Assembly (NCBI GenBank): GCA_041745295.1
Contig: JBGTJE010000071.1
Location: forward strand, 1 to 64,000
Direction of reading: 5' to 3'
From: JANMEB01 sp041745295
GTDB taxonomy: Bacteria > Planctomycetota > Planctomycetia > Pirellulales > Pirellulaceae
Length of the DNA stretch: 64,000 bases
This document shows, one piece after another, positions 52,445 through 60,971 of this stretch (position 1 is its first letter; each line of letters opens with the position of its first letter). A program made the translations under genes and the position numbers. The notes under the pieces are model-generated. The model ran no database searches and was not told the DNA's origin. It saw only the letters and a list, made by a program, of their open reading frames with translations.

Positions 52445-52614
52445 GTCTCGCGAGCCGAGCGAGACTTTGTCTGGCCAATAAATTCGCCAGTCCCAATCGC
52501 GAAACTCACCGAGCGCCGTCCAAATAGCATTCGGAAGGTGCTACTGACAATGAACGCCATTTGAATGAGCGTGGCCAGGATAACGCAAAGTCTCGCTCGG
52601 CTCGCGAGGCCTAC
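52441..52614. mobile_element. 174-bp MITE, copy 1
   Basis: 29-bp terminal inverted repeats (GTAGGTCTCGCGAGCCGAGC... at 52441-52469 and 52586-52614, one mismatch) bound an element of exactly 174 bp without coding capacity. The interior at 52470-52505 is homologous, in inverted orientation, to 60796-60832 of the second copy. No target-site duplication is evident. The left end overlaps the flhB stop codon TAG (52442-52444). Confidence 0.9.
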
Positions 52615-52687
52615 TGGGCAATGCCTGGCAAGGGGCGTTTGAGTCGTCGCGTCGGACTTGCTAGGCTAGGCTAATCACGGAGGGCGC

Positions 52688-53950
52688 ATGAAATCGGTTT
52701 TGATCGTAGGTGGCGGATTTGCGGGGCTCAACGCGGCCAAAGGCCTAGCCAACGTGAAGGACGTGCAGGTTACGTTGGTGGATCGCCGAAACCATCACTT
52801 GTTTCAACCACTCTTGTATCAGGTTGCGATGGCCGGCCTGAGCCCCGCTGACATTGCGATGCCCATACGCAGCCTCTTGGCGCGTTACGCCAACATTCGC
52901 GTTTTGCAGGGCGAAGTCGCGTCACTCGATTTGCCGGCCAATCGGGTCAAAACGAATTTCGGCGAATTGCCGTATGACTATTTGATTTTGGCGGGCGGTT
53001 CGCAGCATAGCTATTTCGGGCACGACGAGTGGGAAAACTATGCCCCTGGATTAAAGACGATCGAGCAAGCAACCGAGATTCGCCGCCGCGTGCTAATGGC
53101 CTTTGAACAAGCCGAGCTGACCAATGATCCCGAACGGCGCAAGCACCTGTTGACCTTTGTCATCATCGGCGGTGGACCGACCGGGGTCGAGTTGGCGGGC
53201 GCCATCGGCGAAATGACGCGATTCACTCTGGCTCGCGATTTCCGCAACATCGACGCGACTTTGGCCCGAATTGTTTTAGTCGAGGCCGGTCCGCGCATTC
53301 TGCCGATGTTTTCCGAGCGACAGGCGAGTCGGGTCGTCCACGATCTTGAGAGTTTGGGGGTCCAAACGTGGACCAATAGCAAGGTCACTCAGGTCGATGA
53401 GCGCGGCGTCTACATCGGGACCGAACACATGGCTGCGGCGACCGTCCTTTGGGCGGCCGGCGTGCAGGCTTCGCAGCTTGGCCAAATGACCGGCGCCGAA
53501 AGCGATCGACAGGGCCGGGTCTTGGTGGAACCCGATCTGAGCGTAAAGTCTTTCCCGAATGTGTTTGTCGCTGGCGACATGGCGTGCGTGGCGGGAAAGG
53601 ACGGAGCGCCGCTCCCCGGAGTTGCCCCGGTGGCACTTCAGCAGGGACGCTATTTGGCCCGCATGATTCGCGGTGAGGTGACCAAGGGTTCTGCAGCACG
53701 CAAGCCCTTCAAATTTGTCGACAAAGGACAGATGGCGACAATCGGCCGCAGTCGGGCCATTGTGGAAATCGGCAAATTTCACCTCGCTGGCCGATTGGCT
53801 TGGATTCTGTGGTTGGTGGTCCACATTTACTATCTAACGGGCTTTCGCAATCGATTATTCGTCGTCTTGCAATGGGCATGGTCGTATTTAACGTTTCGCC
53901 GCGGTGCGCGTTTGATCATCGACAAGGAATGGCGTATCGGGAAGCATTGA
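52688..53950 (+). CDS. ndh: Type II NADH dehydrogenase (NDH-2)
   Basis: Membrane-bound flavoprotein feeding electrons from NADH to quinone without proton pumping; 420 residues. Two dinucleotide-binding motifs are visible: VLIVGGGFAGLNAAKGLA for FAD at the N-terminus and FVIIGGGPTGVELAGAIGEM for NADH. FVAGDMACV marks the C-terminal FAD contact. A C-terminal helix pair (LAWILWLVVHIYYLTGFRNRLFVVLQWAWSYLTF) provides membrane attachment. GGAGGG lies 3-4 bases before the ATG. It is flanked by a MITE and yggU. Confidence 0.93.
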   Translation: MKSVLIVGGGFAGLNAAKGLANVKDVQVTLVDRRNHHLFQPLLYQVAMAGLSPADIAMPIRSLLARYANIRVLQGEVASLDLPANRVKTNFGELPYDYLILAGGSQHSYFGHDEWENYAPGLKTIEQATEIRRRVLMAFEQAELTNDPERRKHLLTFVIIGGGPTGVELAGAIGEMTRFTLARDFRNIDATLARIVLVEAGPRILPMFSERQASRVVHDLESLGVQTWTNSKVTQVDERGVYIGTEHMAAATVLWAAGVQASQLGQMTGAESDRQGRVLVEPDLSVKSFPNVFVAGDMACVAGKDGAPLPGVAPVALQQGRYLARMIRGEVTKGSAARKPFKFVDKGQMATIGRSRAIVEIGKFHLAGRLAWILWLVVHIYYLTGFRNRLFVVLQWAWSYLTFRRGARLIIDKEWRIGKH

Positions 53951-53986
53951 TTGCTTTCGCTGTAATCGCGCGCCGCCGCGCTCCGG

Positions 53987-54027
53987 TTCCCTCGCCCCGC
54001 TTCGGGGAGAGGGTTAGGGAGAGGGGC
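53987..54027. repeat. Dispersed palindromic repeat, copy 7
   Basis: TTCCCTCGCCCCGCTTCGGG is followed by GAGAGGGTTAGGGAGAGGGG. Same family as the copies at 1597, 22782, 30640 and 43881. It lies in the gap between ndh and the YggU gene. Confidence 0.8.
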
Positions 54028-54071
54028 GGTCAGGCACTTGGATTGTCTCCAGAGAAAGGCGCAGTAATCAC

Positions 54072-54383
54072 GTGAATCTGGAACTGAGGCAGCGTGACTG
54101 CGGCGTCGTGCTCAAACTTCAGGCAGTTCCCGGTTCGCGGCGCAATGCGATTTTGGGGGTGCGCAACGGAGCGCTGCGCGTGGCCGTGACGCAAGTCGCG
54201 GAAAAAGGGAAAGCCAACAAGGCCTTGATCGACGTCCTCGCCAAGCAATTGGGACTGCGCAAATCGCAAATCACAATCATCGCCGGGGAGTCGTCAGCAC
54301 TGAAACAGTTCTTTGTCGATTCAATTTCAATGCAGAACTTACGCGAGCAGATCGACCAGCACCTGGAATCAGGCGCGGATTGA
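54072..54383 (+). CDS. YggU/DUF167 family protein
   Basis: Small conserved protein of 103 residues, of unknown function. The family core VVLKLQAVPGSRRNAILGVRNGALRVAVTQVAEKGKANKALIDVLAKQLGLRKSQITIIAGESSALKQF is complete. The start is GTG at 54072; the upstream AGAAAGG is somewhat far (about 12 bases). It starts 121 bases after ndh and is convergent with the POT transporter gene, whose stop is 57 bases away. Confidence 0.88.
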   Translation: MNLELRQRDCGVVLKLQAVPGSRRNAILGVRNGALRVAVTQVAEKGKANKALIDVLAKQLGLRKSQITIIAGESSALKQFFVDSISMQNLREQIDQHLESGAD

Positions 54384-54439
54384 TGATCGCGGATTCGCCG
54401 CGTCATAACGAATCGTCGGCGTTAACGCAGTCGCCAGGT

Positions 54440-56737
54440 TTATTTCACGCCGTGCATCATCCTTTTCAGGAACGGGGCCAATACCATCAGCAGCACACCG
54501 AATCCTATGCTCCAAATGCCAATCGTCTGGAATACGCTGACGTAGGTATCCAGCGACTTGCCCAAGTTCGTGACCTGACCGCCCACCGTTTCGACTGATG
54601 CGAATTGAGCCACGATCCCGCCAACGTATTGAGCCATGGAAGAGGACAAAAACCAAACACCCATCATGAGTCCAACAACTCGAGCAATCGACAACTTGGT
54701 AATCATCGATAATCCCACAGGCGAGATACACAATTCGCCAAGTGAATGGAGTAAGTAGGCCATTGCCAACCAGAACAAACCGACTTGGAACCCTGAATTG
54801 GCAAACTGGGAGCCGTACACCAGGACGAGGAATCCCAATCCAACGAGTACCAATCCAACCGCGAATTTGACCGGAATCGACGGCTCAAAGCCCCGTTTTC
54901 CGAGAGAGACCCACATAATGGAAAAAAGCGGTGCGAAGATCACGATGAACAGTGGATTGAAAATCTGCGTCTGGGCGGCCGGCATCTCCAAACTTCCGAC
55001 TTGCCGATCGGTATTACGTTCCGCGAACAGCGTCATCGAGGAACCCGCCTGCTCGAACAATGTCCAGAACACAACCGAGAACATGACAAGTACGATGGCG
55101 ACGACCATCTTCTCGGCCTCTTCACGGGTGCCCACCATGAACGACCAAATGGGAATGCCGATGACTGCCAACAACGAGAATCCGAACAGGATTTTGCCGA
55201 GCAATGGCAGGGCCACTAGATACGCGATAATGTCCGGTCCCGAAACCAATTGAATTTTCGACAGTGGTGGAATCGCGAACGGCGTGGCTGGGTTTAATAT
55301 GAACTCCGCGTCGCGACCCGCCAACAGCTTAATCTCGTCAACTTGAAATACCTTTCCGTCGACACCAAACTTGGCTGGTGTTTTCGGAATCTTATCTTCG
55401 TCGCTCGCTTTGGCTTTCTCGGGCAATTTGACGTTGATCGATAGATCACTGTTTTTCTGTTGGAAGATAAATGCGCCCTGAGAACCGTCATCGGCATTCG
55501 AGACGACGTAAAGCATGGCTATCGGCGTGGTGGCTAGCGGCTTGGCTGGGTCCAACACGACGTCGGAATATCCACCTTCGAGCGGTTTGACTTCAACGAT
55601 TTTGTATTCTTCCCCCTCGAGCCCGAATTTCACGGGCAACAGGGGAAGCTCGGCCGGGACTCGGGCTTTGAACGACGAATCGCTGGTCTTCTCGACGAAC
55701 TCGATTGTTTTGCCGCTCGCTTTGGCGATCTTGGCCGATGCCTCTGCGTTGAGCATCGTATTGTTTAGCAAGTACCAAACCGCGGGGATCGCGATGATGG
55801 CACACACAAAGATCAGCGCGGCTTGCATCTTGGTCGATTTTGCAGGTGGCTCACCAAGACCCTTGAGTCGCCCGCCATCAAACTGGAACAATGCCCATGC
55901 GCACAACATTCCAAACGCCGCCAACAGGAAGCCGGCCCAAAACCCAAGCCAAGCCGCTAGGATTGGACACAGAAACTGAGAGAACATCGAGCCGAGATTA
56001 ATACCCATGTAGAAAATCGTGAAACCGCCGTCGCGCCGCGGATCGCCCTTCTCGTACAACGAGCCGACAATCGTCGAAATGTTGGGCTTGAAGAATCCGT
56101 TACCAATGATCACACAACTCAACGCCAGAAACATGATCATGACCCAGGTTTGATTCCGGTGACCATCGAATTTGTAGCTTCCTTTTTCCAACGTCAGGTC
56201 GCGCTTGACGTCGGCATCGGTTGAGAAGAGCATCAAGGAGCCGTTATCCAGACTGACAATTCTGCGCTCGATCCCATCGAGCGTGACAAACTTTGAACTT
56301 TGCTTCTTCGTCGACGATTTCCCGTCCGCGTCAGTCGATTCCTGATCGACCTCTCGAATACTGACGTCATACGTATTGCCGTTATAAAGCAAATACGGGT
56401 TCGATTTTTCGCCACCGAAACACAATACGAGGTAGCCGATCGACATCAGGATCGCGCCAAACTTTACCGATCGCTTATAGCCCAGGAATCCATCCGCCAG
56501 CAAACCGCCGATAAGCGGCGTCAAATAGACTAATGAGGTGAACGCGCCATAAAGGCCATTGGCGACATCGTCAATAAAACCAAAGTGAGTTACGAGGTAC
56601 AGCGTCAGCAACGCGCGCATCCCGTAATAACCGAACCGCTCCCACATCTCTGTGGTAAACAGCCGGGCAAGTTGGCGTGGATGACCAAACCAGTTAGATT
56701 CAGAATTTGACCGGTCGTCAGTGCTCGTGTTACTCAT
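54440..56737 (-). CDS. POT/PTR-family peptide transporter with large soluble inserts
   Basis: Proton-coupled di/tripeptide transporter of the major facilitator superfamily; 765 residues against the usual 450-520. The first helix carries the POT motif EMWERFGYYGMRALL (30-44) and GNGFFKPNISTIVG (212-225) is the second signature. Two soluble inserts account for the extra length: about residues 111-196 and about 328-500. The second insert contains an internal duplication, LPVKFGLEGEEYKIVEVKPLEGGYSDVVLDPAKPLATTPI (about 367-406) against TPAKFGVDGKVFQVDEIKLLAGRDAEFILNPATPFAIPPL (about 453-492). It reads as a beta-sandwich-like external domain. Substrate specificity is not evident. Confidence 0.9.
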   Translation of the reverse strand: MSNTSTDDRSNSESNWFGHPRQLARLFTTEMWERFGYYGMRALLTLYLVTHFGFIDDVANGLYGAFTSLVYLTPLIGGLLADGFLGYKRSVKFGAILMSIGYLVLCFGGEKSNPYLLYNGNTYDVSIREVDQESTDADGKSSTKKQSSKFVTLDGIERRIVSLDNGSLMLFSTDADVKRDLTLEKGSYKFDGHRNQTWVMIMFLALSCVIIGNGFFKPNISTIVGSLYEKGDPRRDGGFTIFYMGINLGSMFSQFLCPILAAWLGFWAGFLLAAFGMLCAWALFQFDGGRLKGLGEPPAKSTKMQAALIFVCAIIAIPAVWYLLNNTMLNAEASAKIAKASGKTIEFVEKTSDSSFKARVPAELPLLPVKFGLEGEEYKIVEVKPLEGGYSDVVLDPAKPLATTPIAMLYVVSNADDGSQGAFIFQQKNSDLSINVKLPEKAKASDEDKIPKTPAKFGVDGKVFQVDEIKLLAGRDAEFILNPATPFAIPPLSKIQLVSGPDIIAYLVALPLLGKILFGFSLLAVIGIPIWSFMVGTREEAEKMVVAIVLVMFSVVFWTLFEQAGSSMTLFAERNTDRQVGSLEMPAAQTQIFNPLFIVIFAPLFSIMWVSLGKRGFEPSIPVKFAVGLVLVGLGFLVLVYGSQFANSGFQVGLFWLAMAYLLHSLGELCISPVGLSMITKLSIARVVGLMMGVWFLSSSMAQYVGGIVAQFASVETVGGQVTNLGKSLDTYVSVFQTIGIWSIGFGVLLMVLAPFLKRMMHGVK

Positions 56738-56850
56738 AAAGTTCCAACCCAGGCGGGATTAGCGCGAATCAATTGCGGAAGAAAGTTCACAGTTTTGTAA
56801 TTGAGACCAACGGCTGGTGCAAGCCGAAGGAGATAGATCGCCGCCCAAAA

Positions 56851-57867
56851 TTAGAACTTCAAGTCGATCCGGCGGCGTTCTTGGATGCTGCGGTCGCCGG
56901 CCAAGACCACCGCCGTAGCCCGATACGCGTCAGTCAAATCCGAGGTCCGCCGCACCAAACTGGTCACCGCGCGATGAAATAGCGTCAGCATCTGTTCACC
57001 CACCGGCCGCTCGGATTCCAGACTTTCCAAATGCTGGCCGGCTTCGTCAAACCAGATCAGCGTCGCCGGCAAGTCCACAAACGCGACGCCGTTCTCGCAA
57101 ACAATCTGTACCGACGAGGGACGCCGATAACCCAAGGCGTCGGGCCAATTGCTGGGAATGTAATGTCCTAAACTGAGTTGTGCAGTTGCCGCCAAGTCGT
57201 CTGGTTTGGCCGCGGCAAACTCCAAACTCATCATCTGATAAAACGAATGCCTCTTCGGCAGTTGCAGTTGATGAATAACGCTGAATAAAGACGTCGGATT
57301 GCGATCGACCAAATAACAACACCAATCGACAAGCTCCATCAAGTTCCGCCAAGTGATTGGGCAATACCCGCTCCGTCGCCGCGGATCGACTTGTTGTTCG
57401 GAAGCTAGTCGCTCGTGGCAATACAGCAGGATCGGTCGACCCAGTCTCGTCGCGATGAGTTCCTTCAGCCGCAGAGTTGCCGGCGCGTGGCGCCGCGGCA
57501 ACTCGGCCATAAACGCCACGCCCGAAGCGTCGACGCGACGGCGGATTTCATCGACTTGTTCCGGCAAGATATCCAATGCGGCAGAACTATAGACGGCCTT
57601 TCCCGCTTCGCAGGCTGCCAAGATCGGGATCGGTCCCGCCCAATCGGGGGCCAGGGCCAGCACCGCGTCGATCTGACTATCTTCGAGCATCGCCCGAAAA
57701 CCGTCGTACGGGACGGCTTGGAATTCCTGAGCGACTTGCGCGGTTTTATGAGCGACTTCGCAACAAATGGCGCAGACTTCGAACCGGTCGGACAACGCTT
57801 TTAGCGCCGGTCGATGCCGCGTCTGCCATTGATCGCCTAATCCCACCAGCCCGACGCGTAACTTCAT
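56851..57867 (-). CDS. Gfo/Idh/MocA-family oxidoreductase
   Basis: NAD(P)-dependent sugar or cyclitol dehydrogenase-like protein; 338 residues from ATG at 57867. The N-terminal Rossmann motif VGLVGLGDQWQTRHRPALKAL is followed by VPYDGFRAMLEDSQIDAVLALAP and AACEAGKAVYSSAALDI. The EKP-type motif usual in the family (catalytic Lys) is replaced by SSAAL, so catalysis may differ. The C-terminal domain contains a His-rich stretch but no clear active-site pattern. Substrate unknown. Confidence 0.75.
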   Translation of the reverse strand: MKLRVGLVGLGDQWQTRHRPALKALSDRFEVCAICCEVAHKTAQVAQEFQAVPYDGFRAMLEDSQIDAVLALAPDWAGPIPILAACEAGKAVYSSAALDILPEQVDEIRRRVDASGVAFMAELPRRHAPATLRLKELIATRLGRPILLYCHERLASEQQVDPRRRSGYCPITWRNLMELVDWCCYLVDRNPTSLFSVIHQLQLPKRHSFYQMMSLEFAAAKPDDLAATAQLSLGHYIPSNWPDALGYRRPSSVQIVCENGVAFVDLPATLIWFDEAGQHLESLESERPVGEQMLTLFHRAVTSLVRRTSDLTDAYRATAVVLAGDRSIQERRRIDLKF

Positions 57868-58197
57868 TTGCAACCCATTTCTCGTGCCTTCGCCGCCTGG
57901 ACTTGGGTCGATGACCCAAGCCTAAAGATTGTGAACTGTGTTGGCAAGAATGCTACACGGCTCGACCTCACTCCGTGGCGAACCCCGCAGCGACCAGCGG
58001 CACCGTCCGTACGATCGATATAGCTTTCCCGTTTTCCCCGGCAGACGCAGGGCAACAGTCGCCTCGGCTCAATTTTAGACGACGCGGCGGCGAGAGCAAA
58101 ACCGATACTTAGAGTTGTGATCGAGTCGCCGGACACGGCGATTCCCTATCCCGCAGTAAGGCCCGAATTCGTTGTACTCGGGCAAAAAGGAGCCCCG
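57868..58197. other. Intergenic region between the oxidoreductase and thioredoxin genes
   Basis: Divergent 330-base gap without supported gene. It contains the hairpin CTTGGGTC-GAT-GACCCAAG (57902-57920). The AAAAGGAG just before the ATG at 58198 is the ribosome binding site of the next gene. Nothing else is recognised. Confidence 0.5.
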
Positions 58198-58647
58198 ATG
58201 ACCGGATTTGCGGCGATCGTTGTACTGCTTTCCGTCACCTGCTCAACCGAAGTCGTTCGGCAATCTGGCCTGCCCACGGATTATGCGACCGCTTATCGAC
58301 AAGCCCAAGCCGGCAATAAGCCGCTCCTCGTGCTGGTCACTGCCGAGTGGTGTGCCCCTTGCCAAATGCTCAAACGGACTACGCTCCGCGATATGATGGC
58401 GCAACGCGGATTCAACGATTTCCATTTCGCGATGGTCGATGCCGATCGCGAACCGGAAACGGCGGCAAAACTAACCGAAAATCGACCGGTCCCGCAGTTC
58501 ATCATTTTTGAACGCAAAGGAAGCACTTGGAATCGACGCTATTCCATCGGCTTCCATTCGGTGGGTGAGCTGCAAGCGTTTCTCGCGCCGTCTATCAAGT
58601 CCGACGTTCGGATGGCCCAAAACCCAGCCGACGCCACGAGTCGCTAA
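58198..58647 (+). CDS. Exported thioredoxin-fold protein
   Basis: Thioredoxin-like protein of 149 residues with an N-terminal signal-like segment (TGFAAIVVLLSVTCST) and the redox motif WCAPC (51-55) in VTAEWCAPCQMLKRTTLRD. RPVPQFIIFER contains the cis-proline region. AAAGGAG is 5 bases before the chosen ATG, better than the in-frame start at 58117. It may reduce or deliver electrons to periplasmic proteins. The glycosyltransferase gene follows after 36 bases. Confidence 0.85.
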   Translation: MTGFAAIVVLLSVTCSTEVVRQSGLPTDYATAYRQAQAGNKPLLVLVTAEWCAPCQMLKRTTLRDMMAQRGFNDFHFAMVDADREPETAAKLTENRPVPQFIIFERKGSTWNRRYSIGFHSVGELQAFLAPSIKSDVRMAQNPADATSR

Positions 58648-58683
58648 ACAAGGCTTCAGACGGGCAGGCTCGCAACTGGCACC

Positions 58684-59370
58684 GTGAACGTCTCCGTCGT
58701 CATCCCTTGCGTCAATGAACAAGCTCACATCGAGTCGGCGATCGACTCTGCGCGGCTCGCCGGCGCCGCGGAAGTCTTAGTAGCCGACGGCGGTAGCTGC
58801 GACGAAACCGAGCATCTAGCTCGCGCGCAAGCGGCGGTTGTCGTGCGGAGCGAACCAGGCCGAGCTCGCCAAATGAACGCCGCCGCCAAAATCGCCACCG
58901 GTGACGTGCTGCTGTTTCTGCATGCCGATTGCCGACTCCCGCCCAACGCTGTTGCACAAATCGCGAGAGCTTTCGATAATCCGCGACACGTGTGGGGCGC
59001 GTTTCGGCAGCGCATCGAGGCGGCGGGTTGGATCTATCGAGTCATCGAATCGGGGAACGCCGAGCGGATTCGCTGGCGGCGATTGGCATATGGCGATCAA
59101 GCAATTTTTGTCCGGCGAAACGCGTTCTGCGAAGTCGGCTGCTTCGATCCCGTGCCGCTGATGGAAGACGTGCTGCTGTCTCGAAAACTCTCAAGACTGG
59201 CTCGCCCGCTGCTGTTGGCCGGTCCGGTTCAAGTCAGCGCTCGACGATGGGTGCAATGCGGGCCGCTGCGTCAAACGCTGCGCAACTGGTGGTTGGTCAC
59301 GCTCTTTCGTTGCGGCGTGAGCCCGGAACGGCTCGCCCGAATGTACCGGCGACACGACGCCGCGGAATGA
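58684..59370 (+). CDS. Family 2 glycosyltransferase (TIGR04283-type)
   Basis: Soluble GT-A glycosyltransferase of 228 residues. VSVVIPCVNEQAHIESAI begins the nucleotide-sugar binding fold, EVLVADGGSCDET holds the DGGS acidic motif, FLHADCRLPP the DxD-type metal site, and GYGD-like RLAYGDQAIFVRRNAF with the acidic LMEDV the acceptor region. The pattern resembles the small TIGR04283 transferases. The start is a GTG without an evident ribosome binding site. Substrate and acceptor unknown. Confidence 0.8.
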   Translation: MNVSVVIPCVNEQAHIESAIDSARLAGAAEVLVADGGSCDETEHLARAQAAVVVRSEPGRARQMNAAAKIATGDVLLFLHADCRLPPNAVAQIARAFDNPRHVWGAFRQRIEAAGWIYRVIESGNAERIRWRRLAYGDQAIFVRRNAFCEVGCFDPVPLMEDVLLSRKLSRLARPLLLAGPVQVSARRWVQCGPLRQTLRNWWLVTLFRCGVSPERLARMYRRHDAAE

Positions 59371-59844
59371 CCGATTGCGAGTATTCAGTCGAAGCCCACG
59401 CTCTTCGAAGACTCTTAGGCTGTCCGAGAGATCAGTGGATGTAATCCTGCCGGGGAGAAGGTTTCGCTTTTTTTCCAACGTCCCCAACGGACTTGTTCCG
59501 TTGGAACGACAGATTCGCCGGCTAAGGCTGCCGTTCCCCCCACACAAAAACCCCCACGAGCTTGACTCGTGTGGTGAATCAGACTGATTCGATTTCGCAC
59601 GGATACTTGATGGCTCCGCACAACAATTTAACGGCACGTTCGTCCCCGACTCGCTCACCAAACGGGACAAGCCCGTTGGGGTCGAGATTTGGACGGTAGC
59701 CGGGGTTAGCCGATGAATCGCTTGTTCCAACGAGGCGAGCTCGTTGGGGACAGGGCAAAACACAAACTTGCGGGCAATCGAAGACAGAATCGCTAGCAAG
59801 GAGTGCCCGGCACCAAGTATCGTTTGCGCGTCACGGCGACAGGC
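59371..59844. repeat. Gene-free stretch with four CCAACG-type palindromes
   Basis: 474 bases between convergent genes contain hairpins of one family: CCAACGGA-5-TCCGTTGG (59484-59504), AACGGG-5-CCCGTT (59661-59677) and CCAACGA...TCGTTGG (59727-59747), plus CACGAG-5-CTCGTG (59555-59571). The open frames across them are of repeat sequence and have no family resemblance. No gene is supported. Confidence 0.7.
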
Positions 59845-60657
59845 CTACTTCTCATGCTTCTTAATCAGTTCGATCAAACGCGCCCAACTCTCTTCGCGGG
59901 CTTTCTTGTTTGGGGCACTCGCGTCGGGGGCTTCGCCGGCGCGCATAAATCCGTGTCCGGCGCCGGTGTAGTAAACCGGTTCGTACACTTTGTCGGATTT
60001 TTTCATGAATGCTTTGATTTGATCGATCGACGCGTTTACGCGTGCATCGTTCTCCGCATAAAACCCGTACACCGGGGACTTAACCCTTGCAAGGTCGGCT
60101 TCGTCTGTCGGACCACTACCATAAAACGGGAAAGCGGCGAGCGCCTTATCGTTGTTGGTTGCAAAACGAAACGTCTCGCCGCCACCCCAACAAAAGCCCG
60201 TGACGACGAATTTTCCATTGCTGGCGGGTAGTTTCGTGACGTAGTCCACCGTCGCGTTCAAGTCGGCGGTGATTTGATCGGGCGGCAACGCCCTGATTGC
60301 CTGGCGAATCGACTCGCCCTCGAAGCTCGAGGTATTGCCTCCGTCCTTGCCCATTTGCGACATCAGATCGGGTGCGATCGCGATGAAACCTTTTTCGGCG
60401 AGCTGATCGGCCACGCCGCGGACCCAGTCGGTCAACCCAAAAATCTCGTGGATCACCACGACGGCGGTCGCCTTTTCGGCAACTTCCGGATAGACGACAA
60501 ATGCGTCGACCGTTCGATCGCCATGCTTGACCTGGACCCATTCGCCATGCCGCGGCGAATCCTCCAACCGCTTCTTGGCCCATTCTTGGGCGGTTGCCCA
60601 CAAATTCAATCCGAACACAAGCAGCAACAAAACAGCGGTTTGCACGATTGTCTTCAT
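59845..60657 (-). CDS. Exported dienelactone hydrolase-family protein
   Basis: Alpha/beta-hydrolase of 270 residues. ATG at 60657 has GGGAGAA just upstream and gives a signal peptide (KTIVQTAVLLLLVFGLNLWATAQ). The family residues are visible: HEIFGL (Glu), GFCWGGGETFRFA with the nucleophile Cys, and GAGHGFMRAG (His). NDARV contributes the Asp region. It would act in the periplasm on an ester or lactone; the substrate is unknown. A MITE end lies 31 bases before the start codon. Confidence 0.9.
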   Translation of the reverse strand: MKTIVQTAVLLLLVFGLNLWATAQEWAKKRLEDSPRHGEWVQVKHGDRTVDAFVVYPEVAEKATAVVVIHEIFGLTDWVRGVADQLAEKGFIAIAPDLMSQMGKDGGNTSSFEGESIRQAIRALPPDQITADLNATVDYVTKLPASNGKFVVTGFCWGGGETFRFATNNDKALAAFPFYGSGPTDEADLARVKSPVYGFYAENDARVNASIDQIKAFMKKSDKVYEPVYYTGAGHGFMRAGEAPDASAPNKKAREESWARLIELIKKHEK

Positions 60658-60688
60658 GATGATTCTCCCTTTTTTGTTTTTCCGCCAA

Positions 60689-60862
60689 GTAGGTCTCGCG
60701 AGCCGAGCGAGACTTTGTGCCGTCACGGTTATACCAACTCCATTGGCGTTCCCCGTCGATAACTTCAGCCGACTTTTGTGTGTACGGCGATCAACAGGTT
60801 ACGCGATTGGAACTGGCGAATTTGTTGGCAGGACAAAGTCTCGCTCGGCTCGCGAGACCTAC
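60689..60862. mobile_element. 174-bp MITE, copy 2
   Basis: Perfect 29-bp terminal inverted repeats at 60689-60717 and 60834-60862 bound an element of exactly 174 bp, the same length as 52441-52614. The interior near 60796-60832 matches the reverse complement of 52470-52505. It lies in the 314-base gap between dlh and comM, 31 bases upstream of the dlh start codon, so the dlh promoter probably lies within it. Confidence 0.9.
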
Positions 60863-60971
60863 GGCCCACATTGAACGCCTGCGATCTGTTCCTTCGCTTG
60901 CGAGACAGGCTTCAATTGTAAACGAATTTGCGAACTGGTCCGTCGTTAGTGCAAGGTCCGAACATTTCTCC

